From JAOPZW01 sp963807305 (lineage in GTDB: Bacteria; Actinomycetota; Thermoleophilia; Solirubrobacterales; Solirubrobacteraceae): DNA of 64,000 nt. The notes beneath the pieces are model-generated. The model ran no database searches. It had not been told where the DNA came from and saw only the letters and a list, made by a program, of their open reading frames with translations. The stretch is taken from NCBI GenBank assembly GCA_963807305.1, contig CAWEBN010000009.1, positions 91,950 to 155,949 on the forward strand, given 5' to 3'. Shown here one piece after another: positions 23,750 to 32,738 of the stretch. The position numbers and the translations under genes were made by a program. Position 1 is the stretch's first letter; each line of letters opens with the position of its first letter.

Positions 23750-25377
23750 AGCGCGCCCAGGATCTTGGGTGCGACCTGCTTCTTGCGGCTCATGACCCCG
23801 GGCAGGTCGAGCGTGCCGTCCTCGACGTCGTGCCCGAAGGCGCGCTCGAGCGGCACGGGATCGCCCGCCACGAGCATCTTGGTGTTCTTGGCGAGGATGT
23901 CGGTGACCATCAGTGCGCACAGAAGGTAGTCCTTGCCCCCGCGCAGGCGCTCGAGCGCGTCCTGCAGCTCGTCGCGGCGATCGAGGATCTGCAGGCCGAC
24001 CGTCTCGATCTGGGCGATGCAGATGGTCCGGCCCTCGGCGACGGTGTACTCCTTGGCGTCGCGGCGCACGATGTCGTCGGCGTCGACGCTCGACACGTCC
24101 GAGGTCGCCTCGAACATCTCGCGCCCGAAGTCCGTGGCATCGATGGCCAGCACGCGCCCGAGGTAGTCCACGACCGCGTTGTCGCGCTCGGTCGTCGTGG
24201 GCGAGTTGAGGATCACGGTGTCCGACAGCACCGCCCCGAGCAGCATCGTCGCCGTCGGGGACGTCGGCTCCATGCCGTTCTGGCGGAAGCGCTCCACGAC
24301 GAGCGTGGCGGTCGAGCCGACCGGGTCGAAGGTCGCCGTGACGGGGACCTTCGTCTCGATCGAGCCGATGTGGTGGTGGTCGAGGATCTCGACGATCTCG
24401 GCCTGCTCGACGCCGGGCACGCTCTGGGCCTCCTCGGCGTGGTCGACGAGCAGCACGCGGCGCGGCGCGGGGTCGGCGAGCTCGGCGTGGGTGATGAGCC
24501 CGACGGGTCGGCGTCGGCCGTCGACGGCGATCGCCGCGCGGTAGTCCATCGCGTTGATCTCCTCGGCGACGTCGGCCAGCAGGTCGTCGGGGCGCACGGT
24601 CAGCGGCTCCGCGTTCATGAGCGCCCGCGACGGCGCCGAGAGGGTGACCATGCGGCTGGTGACGTAGCTGTCCAGCGGCGAGCTGACGACGGTGGTGCCG
24701 TGCTCGCGGGCGAGCGCGAGGACCTCGTCGGAGGGCACCGTGCCGTTGCTCGTGACCAGCAGGGAGACGCCGAGCTCGACCGCGCGGCGCTGCGCGTCGG
24801 GGCGGTCGCCGACGACGACGACGTCGCCTTCGCCGATCTCGCCCGGCAGCGACTCGACGGCCATGGCCAGCACCCACACGCGCCCGGCGATCTCGCGCTC
24901 CTCGCCGGCCACCAGCCTGCCCTCGGTGACCTCGACGATCGCCTCGACGGAGGCGGCCGCGTCGGACAGGCTCGTCGGCTCGCGCGACTCGCGGATGTAG
25001 CGCCGGGCCAGGGTGCGCTCGGTCATCACGCCGACCAGTGCGCCGTCGTCGTCGACGATCGGCATGAGCTCGAGGTCCTCGCGCGCCATCGCCCGCCCGA
25101 CGCGGCGGATGGGCTCGCGCTGGCTGGCCGACGGGAAGCTCTCGCGCATGACGTCGCGCACCCGGAGCATGATGTGCGGCAGGAACTCGGGCTCCTCGGC
25201 ACCGGCGCGCTCCAGCACCCACGCGGTCTGCGCGTTGACGTCGCCCAGGCGCACGGGCACGTAGTCGTGGCGCGGGTCCAGCCGGCGCTTGAGCTCGGCG
25301 TAGCCCATGGCCGACGCGACCGAGTCGGTGTCGGGGTTGCGATGGCCGGTGACGTAGATGGTCGGCACAGGGGCCAT
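23746..25377 (-). CDS. ppaC: manganese-dependent (family II) inorganic pyrophosphatase with CBS and DRTGG domains
   Basis: A 543-residue CBS-type pyrophosphatase that splits pyrophosphate to two phosphates. The DHH-superfamily catalytic motifs are YVTGHRNPDTDSVASAMG at the N-terminus and the later ILDHHHIGSIET with GSTATLVVERF. Between them are a CBS domain (VRDVMRESFPSASQREP...), a DRTGG-like segment (WVLAMAVESLPGEIGEGDVVVVGDR) and a second CBS (TVRPDDLLADVAEEI). Such enzymes are regulated by adenine nucleotides through the CBS pair. It is the first gene of an operon with the malic enzyme and runs close behind the response regulator on the same strand. Confidence 0.9.
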   Translation of the reverse strand: MAPVPTIYVTGHRNPDTDSVASAMGYAELKRRLDPRHDYVPVRLGDVNAQTAWVLERAGAEEPEFLPHIMLRVRDVMRESFPSASQREPIRRVGRAMAREDLELMPIVDDDGALVGVMTERTLARRYIRESREPTSLSDAAASVEAIVEVTEGRLVAGEEREIAGRVWVLAMAVESLPGEIGEGDVVVVGDRPDAQRRAVELGVSLLVTSNGTVPSDEVLALAREHGTTVVSSPLDSYVTSRMVTLSAPSRALMNAEPLTVRPDDLLADVAEEINAMDYRAAIAVDGRRRPVGLITHAELADPAPRRVLLVDHAEEAQSVPGVEQAEIVEILDHHHIGSIETKVPVTATFDPVGSTATLVVERFRQNGMEPTSPTATMLLGAVLSDTVILNSPTTTERDNAVVDYLGRVLAIDATDFGREMFEATSDVSSVDADDIVRRDAKEYTVAEGRTICIAQIETVGLQILDRRDELQDALERLRGGKDYLLCALMVTDILAKNTKMLVAGDPVPLERAFGHDVEDGTLDLPGVMSRKKQVAPKILGAL

Positions 25378-25380
25378 TGT

Positions 25381-26040
25381 TCAGGGCTCGACCAGTCCCC
25401 GTCGGATCGCGTAGCGCGTGAGGTCGACGCGGTCGCGCATCCCGAGCTTCTCGAGGATGTTGCTGCGGTGATGCTCGACGGTCTTCTTGGCGATGACGAG
25501 CGCCTCGGCGATCTCGTCGCTCGTGTGGCCCTCGGCGACGAGCTTGACGATCTCGAGCTCGCGCGGCGTGAGCGGGTCGCGCGGCGCCGCCTCGCCGCGG
25601 GCGGCGCGGTCGAGGTAGTCGCGGATGAGCGCCGCGACGGCGGCGGGGTAGAGGAAGGGCTCGCCGCGAATGGCCGCCCGGCAGGCCTCGACGAGATCGC
25701 GATCGGCGGCGCTCTTGAGCACGTAGCCGGACGCCCCGGCCTTCAGCGCCTCGAAGAAGTACTGCTCGCTGTCGTACATCGAGAGCATCAGGGTCCGCAG
25801 CTCGGGGCGCCGGCGCTTGAGCTCGGCTGCCGCCTGCAACCCCGTCAGCTGGGGCATCGCGACGTCGAGCACGGCCAGGTCGACCTCGAGCTCGAGCGCC
25901 TTCGCCACCGCCTCGCGCCCGTCGGCGGCCTCACCGACGACCGCGAGATCGGGCTGGGCGTCGAGCACCATGCGCAGGCCGCGCAGGACGATCGGGTGGT
26001 CGTCGGCGAGCAGGATCCTCGTGGTCAGGGGTGCGGTCAC
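25381..26040 (-). CDS. response regulator, NarL/LuxR family
   Basis: A 219-residue regulator: receiver domain with LADDHPIVLRG, phosphoacceptor in VDLAVLDVAMPQLTG and lysine in GYVLKSAADRD; then a LuxR helix-turn-helix with LTPRELEIVKLVAEGHTSDEIAEALVIAKKTVEHHRSNILEKL. The start is GTG at 26040, in a GTGA overlap with the histidine kinase stop. It pairs with the kinase at 26037-26996. Its stop is only three bases from the pyrophosphatase start, so it may be co-transcribed with the pyrophosphatase and malic enzyme. Confidence 0.9.
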   Translation of the reverse strand: MTAPLTTRILLADDHPIVLRGLRMVLDAQPDLAVVGEAADGREAVAKALELEVDLAVLDVAMPQLTGLQAAAELKRRRPELRTLMLSMYDSEQYFFEALKAGASGYVLKSAADRDLVEACRAAIRGEPFLYPAAVAALIRDYLDRAARGEAAPRDPLTPRELEIVKLVAEGHTSDEIAEALVIAKKTVEHHRSNILEKLGMRDRVDLTRYAIRRGLVEP

Positions 26041-26996
26041 GGCAGCCCCTCGGGGAACGGGACGTCGAGGCGGACCTCGGTCCCGCCGGCCGGGGCGGAC
26101 GAGATCGTCAGGTGCGCGCCGATGTGCAGCGCACGCTCCTGCATGCCGGCGATGCCGGCGCCGGCGGCCTCGGAATCCGCGGGCAGGCCGCGGCCGTCGT
26201 CGCGCACGACCAGGCGCAGGCCGCCGTCGACGTGGCGCAGGGCGACGAGCACCTGCGAGGCGCCGGCGTGGCGCATCACGTTGGTCAGGCTCTCCTGGGC
26301 GACGCGGTAGACCACGAGCTCGACCTCCGGGCTGACGGTGCCCTCGAGCTCGAGCTCGCGCTCGACGTGCAGTTTCTGGTGGGCCGCCGCGGTGGTGCAC
26401 AGCGAGCGCAGGGCGCTCTGCAGGCCGAGGTCGTCGAGCACCTCGGGGCGCAGCTCGCGGGCGATGCGGCGCACGTCGTCGAGGCTGTGGCGCACGGCTT
26501 CGCGGGCCGCGACGAGCTGGGCGGCGTCGTCCTCGCCGGCGCGCGCGGCCGCGTGCTCGAGCTCGAGCACGACGCCGGTGAGGACCTGGCCGACCTCGTC
26601 GTGCAGCTCGCGCGCGATCCGCTGGCGTTCGGCCTCCTGGGCGAGCAGCGCCTGACGCCCGCTCTCGCGGCGCTCGCTCTCGAGCCGGTCGAGCATGTCG
26701 TTGAAGGCCACCGTCAGCGCGGCGACGTCGCTGTCGGTTCCGCGGGTGGCCAGCCGGCGGCCGGGCTGGAGGGGATCGATGGAGCGCATCGTCGCAGTCA
26801 GCCGGCGCAGCGGCGCGATCACCTGCCGCAACAGCAGCATGTTGAGGACCACCGAGCCCGCGAAGCCGACGACGAGGATCACCGCCTGGGTGTCGGTCAC
26901 GGGATAGCTGATCTCGATCGGCGAGAAGAGCAGCAGCAGCGTGGCGATCGCGAGCACGACCGCGTTGGCGAGCAGGACCCGCATGAACAGCGACAT
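26037..26996 (-). CDS. HAMP-domain sensor histidine kinase
   Basis: A 319-residue membrane kinase. Two membrane segments (LLANAVVLAIATLLLLF and ILVVGFAGSVVLNMLLL) flank a very short extracytoplasmic loop, followed by a HAMP domain (QVIAPLRRLTATMRSIDPL), the HisKA_3 histidine in QRIARELHDEVGQVLTGV and the ATPase domain with RVAQESLTNVMRHAGA and GAGIAGMQERA. The start at ATG 26996 coincides with the first membrane segment; the longer open frame upstream crosses an intergenic region with regulatory repeats. Partner of the GTGA-overlapping regulator. Confidence 0.88.
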   Translation of the reverse strand: MSLFMRVLLANAVVLAIATLLLLFSPIEISYPVTDTQAVILVVGFAGSVVLNMLLLRQVIAPLRRLTATMRSIDPLQPGRRLATRGTDSDVAALTVAFNDMLDRLESERRESGRQALLAQEAERQRIARELHDEVGQVLTGVVLELEHAAARAGEDDAAQLVAAREAVRHSLDDVRRIARELRPEVLDDLGLQSALRSLCTTAAAHQKLHVERELELEGTVSPEVELVVYRVAQESLTNVMRHAGASQVLVALRHVDGGLRLVVRDDGRGLPADSEAAGAGIAGMQERALHIGAHLTISSAPAGGTEVRLDVPFPEGLP

Positions 26997-27016
26997 CGCG
27001 TCCGAAGCATGCCGGA

Positions 27017-27055
27017 TGGGGGGAGCCCCCACCGCAAGATCGGGATTGGCCCCCA
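27017..27055. promoter_or_regulatory. palindromic G/C-box cluster in divergent promoter
   Basis: Between the kinase operon and the divergent gene at 27091 there is a perfect inverted repeat, TGGGGG (27017-27022) and CCCCCA (27026-27031) separated by GAG, plus another CCCCCA at 27050-27055, 24 bases further. Evenly phased boxes of this kind often bind NarL/LuxR-type regulators, so autoregulation of the adjacent two-component system is plausible. It could instead be a leader hairpin. Confidence 0.4.
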
Positions 27056-27090
27056 TAGGCGCGAGGGCTGGTCCGCGACACGATGGCGTC

Positions 27091-27549
27091 ATGCCCGAGA
27101 CCTTCGCCCTCAGAATCCGCACGTGGTGGTGCCGCGACGAGCTCGACGAGCAGCTCGAGCACGGCGCCCAGCCCGCGATCGGCGCGGACACGATGCTCGC
27201 GTACCGTGCCGACCAGCTGCGCCGGCGCTCCACCCGCAACACCCTGGCCGGGGCGCTCGAGGACGCAGTGCGCGAAGCCCACAGGACATGGTCGGTCAGC
27301 GCCCGCCTCCCGCTCGCCCGCGCCCAGGTGCGCGACTGCGCGGACGAGATCGTCGCGCTGGCCCTGCGCTTGCGCGCCGACGGCCCGATCGACGTCAGGG
27401 GGGCCGCGATGGTGGCGCGTCTGGTCCTCAACGGCACCAGCGCCCTCTACGGCGAGGCGCCGGTCACGCTGCGCTATGCGGTCCGCTCGGCGCGCCTCGC
27501 CCTGGATCCGCCGGTCCTGACCCCGATGGACCTCTCCGAAGTCAGCTAG
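27091..27549 (+). CDS. hypothetical soluble protein
   Basis: A 152-residue protein that I do not recognise. It appears all-helical with many arginine and alanine residues, no membrane segment and no signal peptide. Notable stretches are IRTWWCRDELDEQLEHGAQP near the start and MVARLVLNGTSALYGEAPVTL near the end. It is divergent from the histidine kinase operon and followed after about 60 bases by the acyl-CoA synthetase. ATG 27091 is chosen because it follows the intergenic repeats; coding bias supports the frame. Confidence 0.6.
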   Translation: MPETFALRIRTWWCRDELDEQLEHGAQPAIGADTMLAYRADQLRRRSTRNTLAGALEDAVREAHRTWSVSARLPLARAQVRDCADEIVALALRLRADGPIDVRGAAMVARLVLNGTSALYGEAPVTLRYAVRSARLALDPPVLTPMDLSEVS

Positions 27550-27608
27550 CTGCCCGAGAGTTCGCTAGAGGGCGGGAAGCGCCGCGCGCAGGTCGCGTCT
27601 TCCCCGAC

Positions 27609-29249
27609 ATGCTCTTCGAACCTCAAGTCACCACCCGTGCGCTCTCGCACGCCGCCGGGCCGCGGGACGTCCCCCTGCTGGAGCTGACCATCGGCGGGGC
27701 GCTGCGCCGCGCCGTCGAGCGCTTCGGCGACCGCGAGGCGATCGTGGTGCGCGAGCAGGGTTACCGCGCGACCTACCGCGAGCTGTGGGACGAGGTCGGG
27801 CTCGCCGCCCGCGGCCTGCTCGCCCGCGGCGTGCGTCCGGGCGACCGCGTCGGCATCTGGGCCCCCAACCGCTACGAATGGCTCGTCATCCAGTACGCCA
27901 CCGCGCGCATCGGCGCGGTCCTCGTCACCATCAACCCGGCCTACAAGGCGGCCGAGCTGCAGTACGCCCTGGCCAGGACGGGGGTCAGCCTGCTCGTCCT
28001 GGCCCGCGGCTTTCGCCAGTCCGACTACGTCGCGATGCTCGACGAGGTCCGCCCGCAGTGCCCGCTGCTGCGCGAGACGGTCGTCCTCGAGGACGCCTGG
28101 GAGGACCTGCTGGCCGACGGCGAGGACGTGGCCGAGGCCGACCTGGAGGCGATCGAGGCGACGCTCGACCCCGCTGACCCCATCAACGTCCAGTTCACGT
28201 CGGGCACCACGGGCGCCCCGAAGGGCGCCACCCTCTCGCACCGCAACATCCTCAACAACGGCTACTTCACAGGGCTGATCCTGCGCTACACCGAGGACGA
28301 CCGGGTGTGCGTGCCGGTGCCCTTCTATCACTGCTTCGGCATGGTGCTCGCCAACCTGGCCTGCCTCACCCACGGCGCCTGCCTGGTGGTCCCCGGCGCG
28401 AGCTTCGACCCCGTCACCACGCTGCGCGCCGTCGCGGAGGAGCGCTGCACGTCGCTGTACGGCGTGCCGACGATGTTCATCGCCCAGCTCGAGCATCCGC
28501 GCATCGGCGCCTTCGACCTGTCGAGCCTGCGGACGGGGATCATGGCCGGGGCACCCTGCCCGGTCGAGGTGATGAGCCAGGTCCGCTCGCGGATGCACAT
28601 GGACGAGGTCACGATCGGCTGCGGCATGACCGAGACCGCCCCGCTCTCGACCCAGACGGCGGTCGACGACGACGTCGACAAGCGCGTGACGACCGTCGGC
28701 CGCGTGCACCCGCACGTGGAGGTCAAGATCGTCGATCCCGAGACCGGCGCCACCGTCCCGCGCGGCACGCCCGGCGAGCAGTGCACGCGCGGCTACAGCG
28801 TGATGCTCGGCTACTGGGATGACGAGCGCGCCACGGGCGAGGCCATCGACGACGACGGCTGGATGCACTCCGGCGACCTGGCGACCATGGACGACGACGG
28901 CTACGTGAAGATCGTCGGGCGCATCAAGGACATGCTCATCCGCGGCGGCGAGAACATCTACCCCCGCGAGGTCGAGGAGTTCCTGGTCTCGATCCCCGAG
29001 GTCAGCGACGCGTACGTCATCGGCGTGCCCAGCGCGCGCTACGGCGAGGAGGTCATGGCCTGGGTCAAGCTGCGCGACGGCAGCGCGATGGGCCCCGAGG
29101 AGCTCACGGCCGCGTGCCGCGGGCGGATCGCGACCTACAAGATCCCCCGCTACTGGAAGCTCGTCGACCAGTTCCCCATGACGATCACCGGCAAGGTGCA
29201 GAAGTTCGTGATGCGCGAGATCGCGGCGGCGGAGCTGGCGGACGTCTGA
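27609..29249 (+). CDS. acyl-CoA synthetase (FadD-like, medium/long chain)
   Basis: A 546-residue ANL-family ligase activating a fatty or related carboxylic acid as CoA ester. Motifs: FTSGTTGAPKGATLSHRNIL (adenylation loop), CGMTETAPLSTQ, DGWMHSGDLATMDDDGYVKI, GGENIYPREVEEFL and the catalytic lysine in TITGKVQKFVMRE. Overall it resembles the AMP-binding proteins annotated as fatty-acyl-CoA synthase in Actinobacteria. The ATG at 27609 fits the family length. It is followed after 14 bases by the aminotransferase. The precise chain length cannot be read. Confidence 0.87.
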   Translation: MLFEPQVTTRALSHAAGPRDVPLLELTIGGALRRAVERFGDREAIVVREQGYRATYRELWDEVGLAARGLLARGVRPGDRVGIWAPNRYEWLVIQYATARIGAVLVTINPAYKAAELQYALARTGVSLLVLARGFRQSDYVAMLDEVRPQCPLLRETVVLEDAWEDLLADGEDVAEADLEAIEATLDPADPINVQFTSGTTGAPKGATLSHRNILNNGYFTGLILRYTEDDRVCVPVPFYHCFGMVLANLACLTHGACLVVPGASFDPVTTLRAVAEERCTSLYGVPTMFIAQLEHPRIGAFDLSSLRTGIMAGAPCPVEVMSQVRSRMHMDEVTIGCGMTETAPLSTQTAVDDDVDKRVTTVGRVHPHVEVKIVDPETGATVPRGTPGEQCTRGYSVMLGYWDDERATGEAIDDDGWMHSGDLATMDDDGYVKIVGRIKDMLIRGGENIYPREVEEFLVSIPEVSDAYVIGVPSARYGEEVMAWVKLRDGSAMGPEELTAACRGRIATYKIPRYWKLVDQFPMTITGKVQKFVMREIAAAELADV

Positions 29250-29263
29250 CAGGATGGGCGCCG

Positions 29264-30453
29264 ATGGGTGCGACCGAGGCGCACACGGGCGAGCTGGCCG
29301 CCGGCGTGGCGCGGCTGGGCACGGAGACGGCGTTCTCCGTGCTCGCCAAGGCGCGCGCGATGGAGCGCGCGGGGCGCGACGTCATCCACCTCGAGATCGG
29401 CGAGCCCGACTTCGACACGCCGGCGCACATCACCGAGGCGGGGATCGCGGCGCTGCGGGCGGGGGAGACGCACTACTGCCCCGCGGCGGGCATCCCCGAG
29501 CTGCGCGAGGCGGCCGCCGCCGAGCTGACGCGCAGCCGCGGCGTGGACATCGCCCCCGAGCGCGACGCTCGTGGCCAACGGCGCCAAGCCGTTCCTCTTC
29601 TTCACCATCCTCGCGACCTGCGAGCCCGGCGACGAGGTCATCTACCCCGACCCCGGCTTCCCGATCTACGAGTCGGCCATCCGCTGGATCGGCGCGACGC
29701 CGGTGGCGCTGCCGCTGCGCGAGGAGCTCGGCTTCAGCTTCGCGCTCGAGGACCTCGAGGCGCGCCTGAGCGAGCGCACGAAGCTCGTCATCCTCAATTC
29801 GCCGCAGAACCCGACCGGCGGCGTCACGCCGGCGGCCGACCTCGCGGCCGCGGCCGATCTCATCCTCGAAACGCCCGCCTGGGTGCTCACCGACGAGGTC
29901 TACGCGCGGCTGACCTACGGCGACGCCTTCGCCTCGATCGCCGGCGTGCCCGGGATGCTCGAGCGCACCGTCCTGCTCGACGGCTTCTCGAAGACCTACG
30001 CGATGACCGGCTGGCGCTGCGGCTACGCCGCCGTACCCGAGGCGCTCGTCGAGCCGCTGACGCGCTTCTTCGTCAACTCGACCTCGTGCGTGCCGCCCTT
30101 CGTCCAGTACGCCGGCGTGGCGGCGCTGACCGGGCCCCAGGACGACGTCGCCGCGATGGTGGCCGAGTTCGCCGCGCGCCGCGACCTCGTCGTCGACGGG
30201 CTCAACGCGCTGCCGGGCGTCTCGTGCCTGTCGCCGCGCGGCGCGTTCTACGTCTTTCCCAACGTCGCCGGACACGCCGGTGAGCGCCGAGGAGCTCGCC
30301 GACCGGCTGCTCGAGGAGGCCGGCGTGGCCCTGCTGGCCGGCTCCGCCTTCGGAGCGCAGGGCGCCGATCACCTGCGCCTGTCCTACGCGAACTCGCAGG
30401 CGAACCTGACGCGCGCGCTCGAGCGGATGGACGCCTTCCTGCGCGGCCTCTAG
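29264..30453 (+). CDS. class I/II aminotransferase, frame disrupted twice
   Basis: A PLP-dependent aminotransferase of about 396 residues. N-terminal part: ARAMERAGRDVIHLEIGEPD and AGETHYCPAAGIPELREA; middle: ILNSPQNPTGG, LTDEVYARLTYG; PLP-lysine region GFSKTYAMTGWRCGYA (Lys in FSKTY); C-terminus LRLSYANSQANLTRALERMD. Two one-base insertions break the frame: an extra G near 29563 and an extra base near 30271. Removing both gives one continuous protein ending at TAG 30453. Both repaired junctions read normally (PERTLVANGAKPF and VAGTPVSAEELA), so sequencing error is more likely than a true pseudogene. Substrate probably aspartate/alanine-type, undetermined. Confidence 0.82.
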
Positions 30454-30456
30454 GCT

Positions 30457-31128
30457 CTACCCCTCGACGCCCGTGGCGTCGTGGGGGGCTCCGACGGGCT
30501 TGGACTCCGGCGAGCCGCGCTGGCGCAGGTAGACCGAGAGGATCGCCATCGAGCCGACGGCGAGGAACTCGGACTGCCAGTTCTGCAGCGTGCGGTCCCA
30601 GAAGTCGCTGTTGCCCAGGTACTGCAACCAGCTCACCGTGGCCGCCTGGTGGTCGAGCTGGTTGGCGTTGTAGCCGCTGGCGCCGGCGATCGACTGCGCC
30701 AGCCAGCTGCCCAGCCAGATCGTCGTCATGACGACGAGCAGCGAGTTCGAGTAGAGCGCCGTACGCACGCCGCCGACGCGGGCCCAGCGCGGCGAGCGCG
30801 CGTCGGCGTCCTCGCCGACCTTCTGGTCTTCGTCGCTCTCGAGGCCGGCCTTGTCGAGCGGCTTCGACTCCGGCGAGCCGCGCTGCAGCAGCCACACCGT
30901 GCCGAGGATGTAGAGCGTGAACTGCAGGTACTCCGACTGCCAGTTCTCGGCGACGTCGGCCGCGAACTCCGAGGTCGTCAGGTAGCGCCCGAAGGAGATC
31001 GTGGCTCCGTGGTGCAGGAGCTGGTCGTGGTTGAAGGACCCGTGGCCGGCGATGGCCTGGCCGACGAGGGTGAGCAGGAAGATGGCCAGGAAGACGATCG
31101 AGAGGCCGTTGTCGCGGACGAAGCGCAT
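30457..31128 (-). CDS. four-helix membrane protein with internal duplication (DUF6766-like)
   Basis: A 223-residue membrane protein built from two similar halves. Each half has a membrane segment (SIVFLAIFLLTLVGQAIAG; LLVVMTTIWLGSWLAQSIAG), a polar His-rich stretch (NHDQLLHHGATISFGRYL; NQLDHQAATVSWLQYL), then NWQSEYLQF / NWQSEFLAV and a second hydrophobic segment ending in LQRGSPESKP / LRQRGSPESKP. That matches a family of actinobacterial proteins I know as DUF6766; no function is established. It converges on the aminotransferase and lies downstream of the lipoprotein and 27-residue peptide genes. Confidence 0.75.
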   Translation of the reverse strand: MRFVRDNGLSIVFLAIFLLTLVGQAIAGHGSFNHDQLLHHGATISFGRYLTTSEFAADVAENWQSEYLQFTLYILGTVWLLQRGSPESKPLDKAGLESDEDQKVGEDADARSPRWARVGGVRTALYSNSLLVVMTTIWLGSWLAQSIAGASGYNANQLDHQAATVSWLQYLGNSDFWDRTLQNWQSEFLAVGSMAILSVYLRQRGSPESKPVGAPHDATGVEG

Positions 31129-31137
31129 CGTGGCCGC

Positions 31138-31221
31138 CTAGTGGTGCAGCAGGCCGATGGTGATGAAGTAGGCGAGCCCCGCGACGACCAGGAACAGGTA
31201 GGTGATGAACATCGCGCGCAT
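31138..31221 (-). CDS. 27-residue single-pass membrane peptide
   Basis: A very short open frame starting at ATG 31221, which overlaps the stop of the upstream lipoprotein gene (ATGA), and ending at TAG 31138, ten bases before the DUF6766-like gene. It encodes MRAMFITYLFLVVAG followed by more hydrophobic residues and a His-His end: essentially one transmembrane helix. The overlap, and the same layout as neighbouring coupled genes, argue that it is translated. It could be a small regulatory or accessory subunit of one of its membrane neighbours; no family is recognised. Confidence 0.5.
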   Translation of the reverse strand: MRAMFITYLFLVVAGLAYFITIGLLHH

Positions 31222-31622
31222 CAGGACTGCAGCTCGCAGGTGGCCGGCTTGGCGTACGCCGGGGCGCGGCAGCCCGCGGCGGTGATCCGCCAACCCTGCG
31301 GCGTCTCCTCGAGGTACACGACGTCGCCGCCGTGCAGCGCCACCGCGGCGTTGGTCGAGTAGACCTCGACGCGGCGCGCGCGGGTGCCGGACAGCTTCAG
31401 CCGTTCGACGGCCCGCGAGCACGGCTCCGACTCGTCTTGCTCGAGCGCCTGGCGCGCGTCGGCGCTCAACCACGTGCACGCCCGGGCGCCGTCGTGGGCG
31501 CCGGCGGCGGCGTAGAAGCCCTCGGCGATCGATCGGACGTTTGCGCGGTCGCCCGAGCGCCCACAGCCCGCGAGGGCGAGGACCACGACCGCCAAGGGGA
31601 GCGCCTGGCGCGTCCGCGTCAT
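31221..31622 (-). CDS. small lipoprotein of unknown function
   Basis: A 133-residue exported lipoprotein. The signal peptide ends in a lipobox, LALAGCG, with the lipidated cysteine near residue 20. The mature part has several conserved-looking cysteines (ARACTWLSADARQALEQ, EPCSRAVERL, AAGCRAPAYAKPATCEL) and resembles small SnoaL/NTF2-like actinobacterial lipoproteins in which a helix (VRSIAEGFYAAAGAHDGARAC) is followed by beta strands. Start at ATG 31622. It overlaps the 27-residue peptide gene by ATGA. Confidence 0.72.
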   Translation of the reverse strand: MTRTRQALPLAVVVLALAGCGRSGDRANVRSIAEGFYAAAGAHDGARACTWLSADARQALEQDESEPCSRAVERLKLSGTRARRVEVYSTNAAVALHGGDVVYLEETPQGWRITAAGCRAPAYAKPATCELQS

Positions 31623-31668
31623 CCGGCCGGTGCTACCCGGACCCTGGTTCCGGTAGCCACCGGCCGCG

Positions 31669-32728
31669 TCAGCGCGGGCCGCGCGCCCCGACGCCGCTGA
31701 GGATCTCGCGCGAGCGCAGGCGCCCGTCGCCGCCGGGCGCGAGCGTCGGGGTGGGCGCGCCCGCCTCGGTCCTCATGCCGTCGAGCAGCTCGAGCAGCGT
31801 GTCGCCGGCGTCGCGGGTGGGCTGCCAGCCGAGCACCTCGCGCGCCCGCGCGGTGTCCATGAGCGGGACGGCGAGCGCCATGTCGACCCAGCCCGGGGCG
31901 TCGGGGTGAGGCGCAGGTGGAAGGCGCCGGCCGCGGCGCCGCGCAGGACGGGCGCGGGCACGGCGACCGGCCGGGCGTGCAGCAGGCGTCCGAGCGCCTC
32001 GCCGTCGAGGACCGGGCTCGGCGGCGACGTTGAAGGCGCCGCGGACGTCGCCGAGGATGGCGCGCCGGTACGCGTCGGCGACGTCGTCGGCGTGGACGGC
32101 CTGGAAGCGCAGCCGCGGATGGCGCGGCACGACCGGGATCCACCTCGGGTCCACAAGACGGCTGGGCAGGAAGGGCCCGGCGAACAGGCGCCGGATCTCC
32201 GACGCCGCGCCGCGCTGGAAGATGAGCCCGGGGCGCAGGCGCACGACGCGGACGCCGGGCTGCTCGCGCTCGAAGGCATCGAGCAGGCGCTCGACCTCGG
32301 CCTTGTCGCGCGAGTAGAACGAGGAGGGCGACGCCGCCCGTCGACCACGTCTCGTCGACGCGGCGGTCCTTGGGGCCGGGCGAGTAGGCGCCGACCGACG
32401 AGGCGTAGACGAGCGCGGGGACGCCCGCCGCGGCCACGGCCTGCATCACGCGGCGCGACCCGCCGACGTTGACCGCGTGGGTCTGCGCGCGATCGCGCGA
32501 GGGCTGGATCAGCCAGGCCAGGTGCACGACCGCGTCGGCTCCGGCGAGAACCGGCTCGAGCGGATCGGCGACGACGTCGAGCGAGCGCCAGGTCGTCTTC
32601 GCGGAGTCCCAGAGGTCGGGCGGTCGTCGCGCCACCGCGACGACCTCCTCGACGCCGGGCTCGGCCTCGAGCGCGCGCAGCAGCGCGGTGCCGGCGTTGC
32701 CCGACGCGCCGAGGACGACGACCTTCAT
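31669..32728 (-). CDS. NAD-dependent epimerase/dehydratase, frame disrupted
   Basis: An extended short-chain dehydrogenase of about 350 residues. The nucleotide motif VVLGASGNAGTALLRAL starts at ATG 32728, then VVHLAWLIQPSRDRAQTHAVNVGGSRRVMQA and a substrate-region serine/tyrosine segment around YASSVGAYSPGPKDRRV and FYSRDKAEVERLLDAFE (the YxxxK motif reads YSRDK). At least three one-base shifts occur, near 32330, 32030 and 31905; other frames supply RLRPGLIFQRGAASEIRRLF, LDGEALGRLLHARPVAVPAP and VDMALAVPLMDTARAREVLG, which join into a normal protein ending at 31669. Probably sequence errors. Substrate likely a nucleotide sugar or similar, unknown. Confidence 0.75.
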
Positions 32729-32738
32729 CGGCGGGCCC

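Noticed and set aside
23830..26310. An 826-codon plus-strand frame opposite the pyrophosphatase and two-component genes
   Set aside because: Shadow frame; the minus-strand proteins have complete family motifs.
26031..29249. A 1072-codon frame extending the acyl-CoA synthetase far upstream
   Set aside because: The upstream 500 codons are antisense to the kinase and cross an intergenic region; homology starts at ATG 27609.
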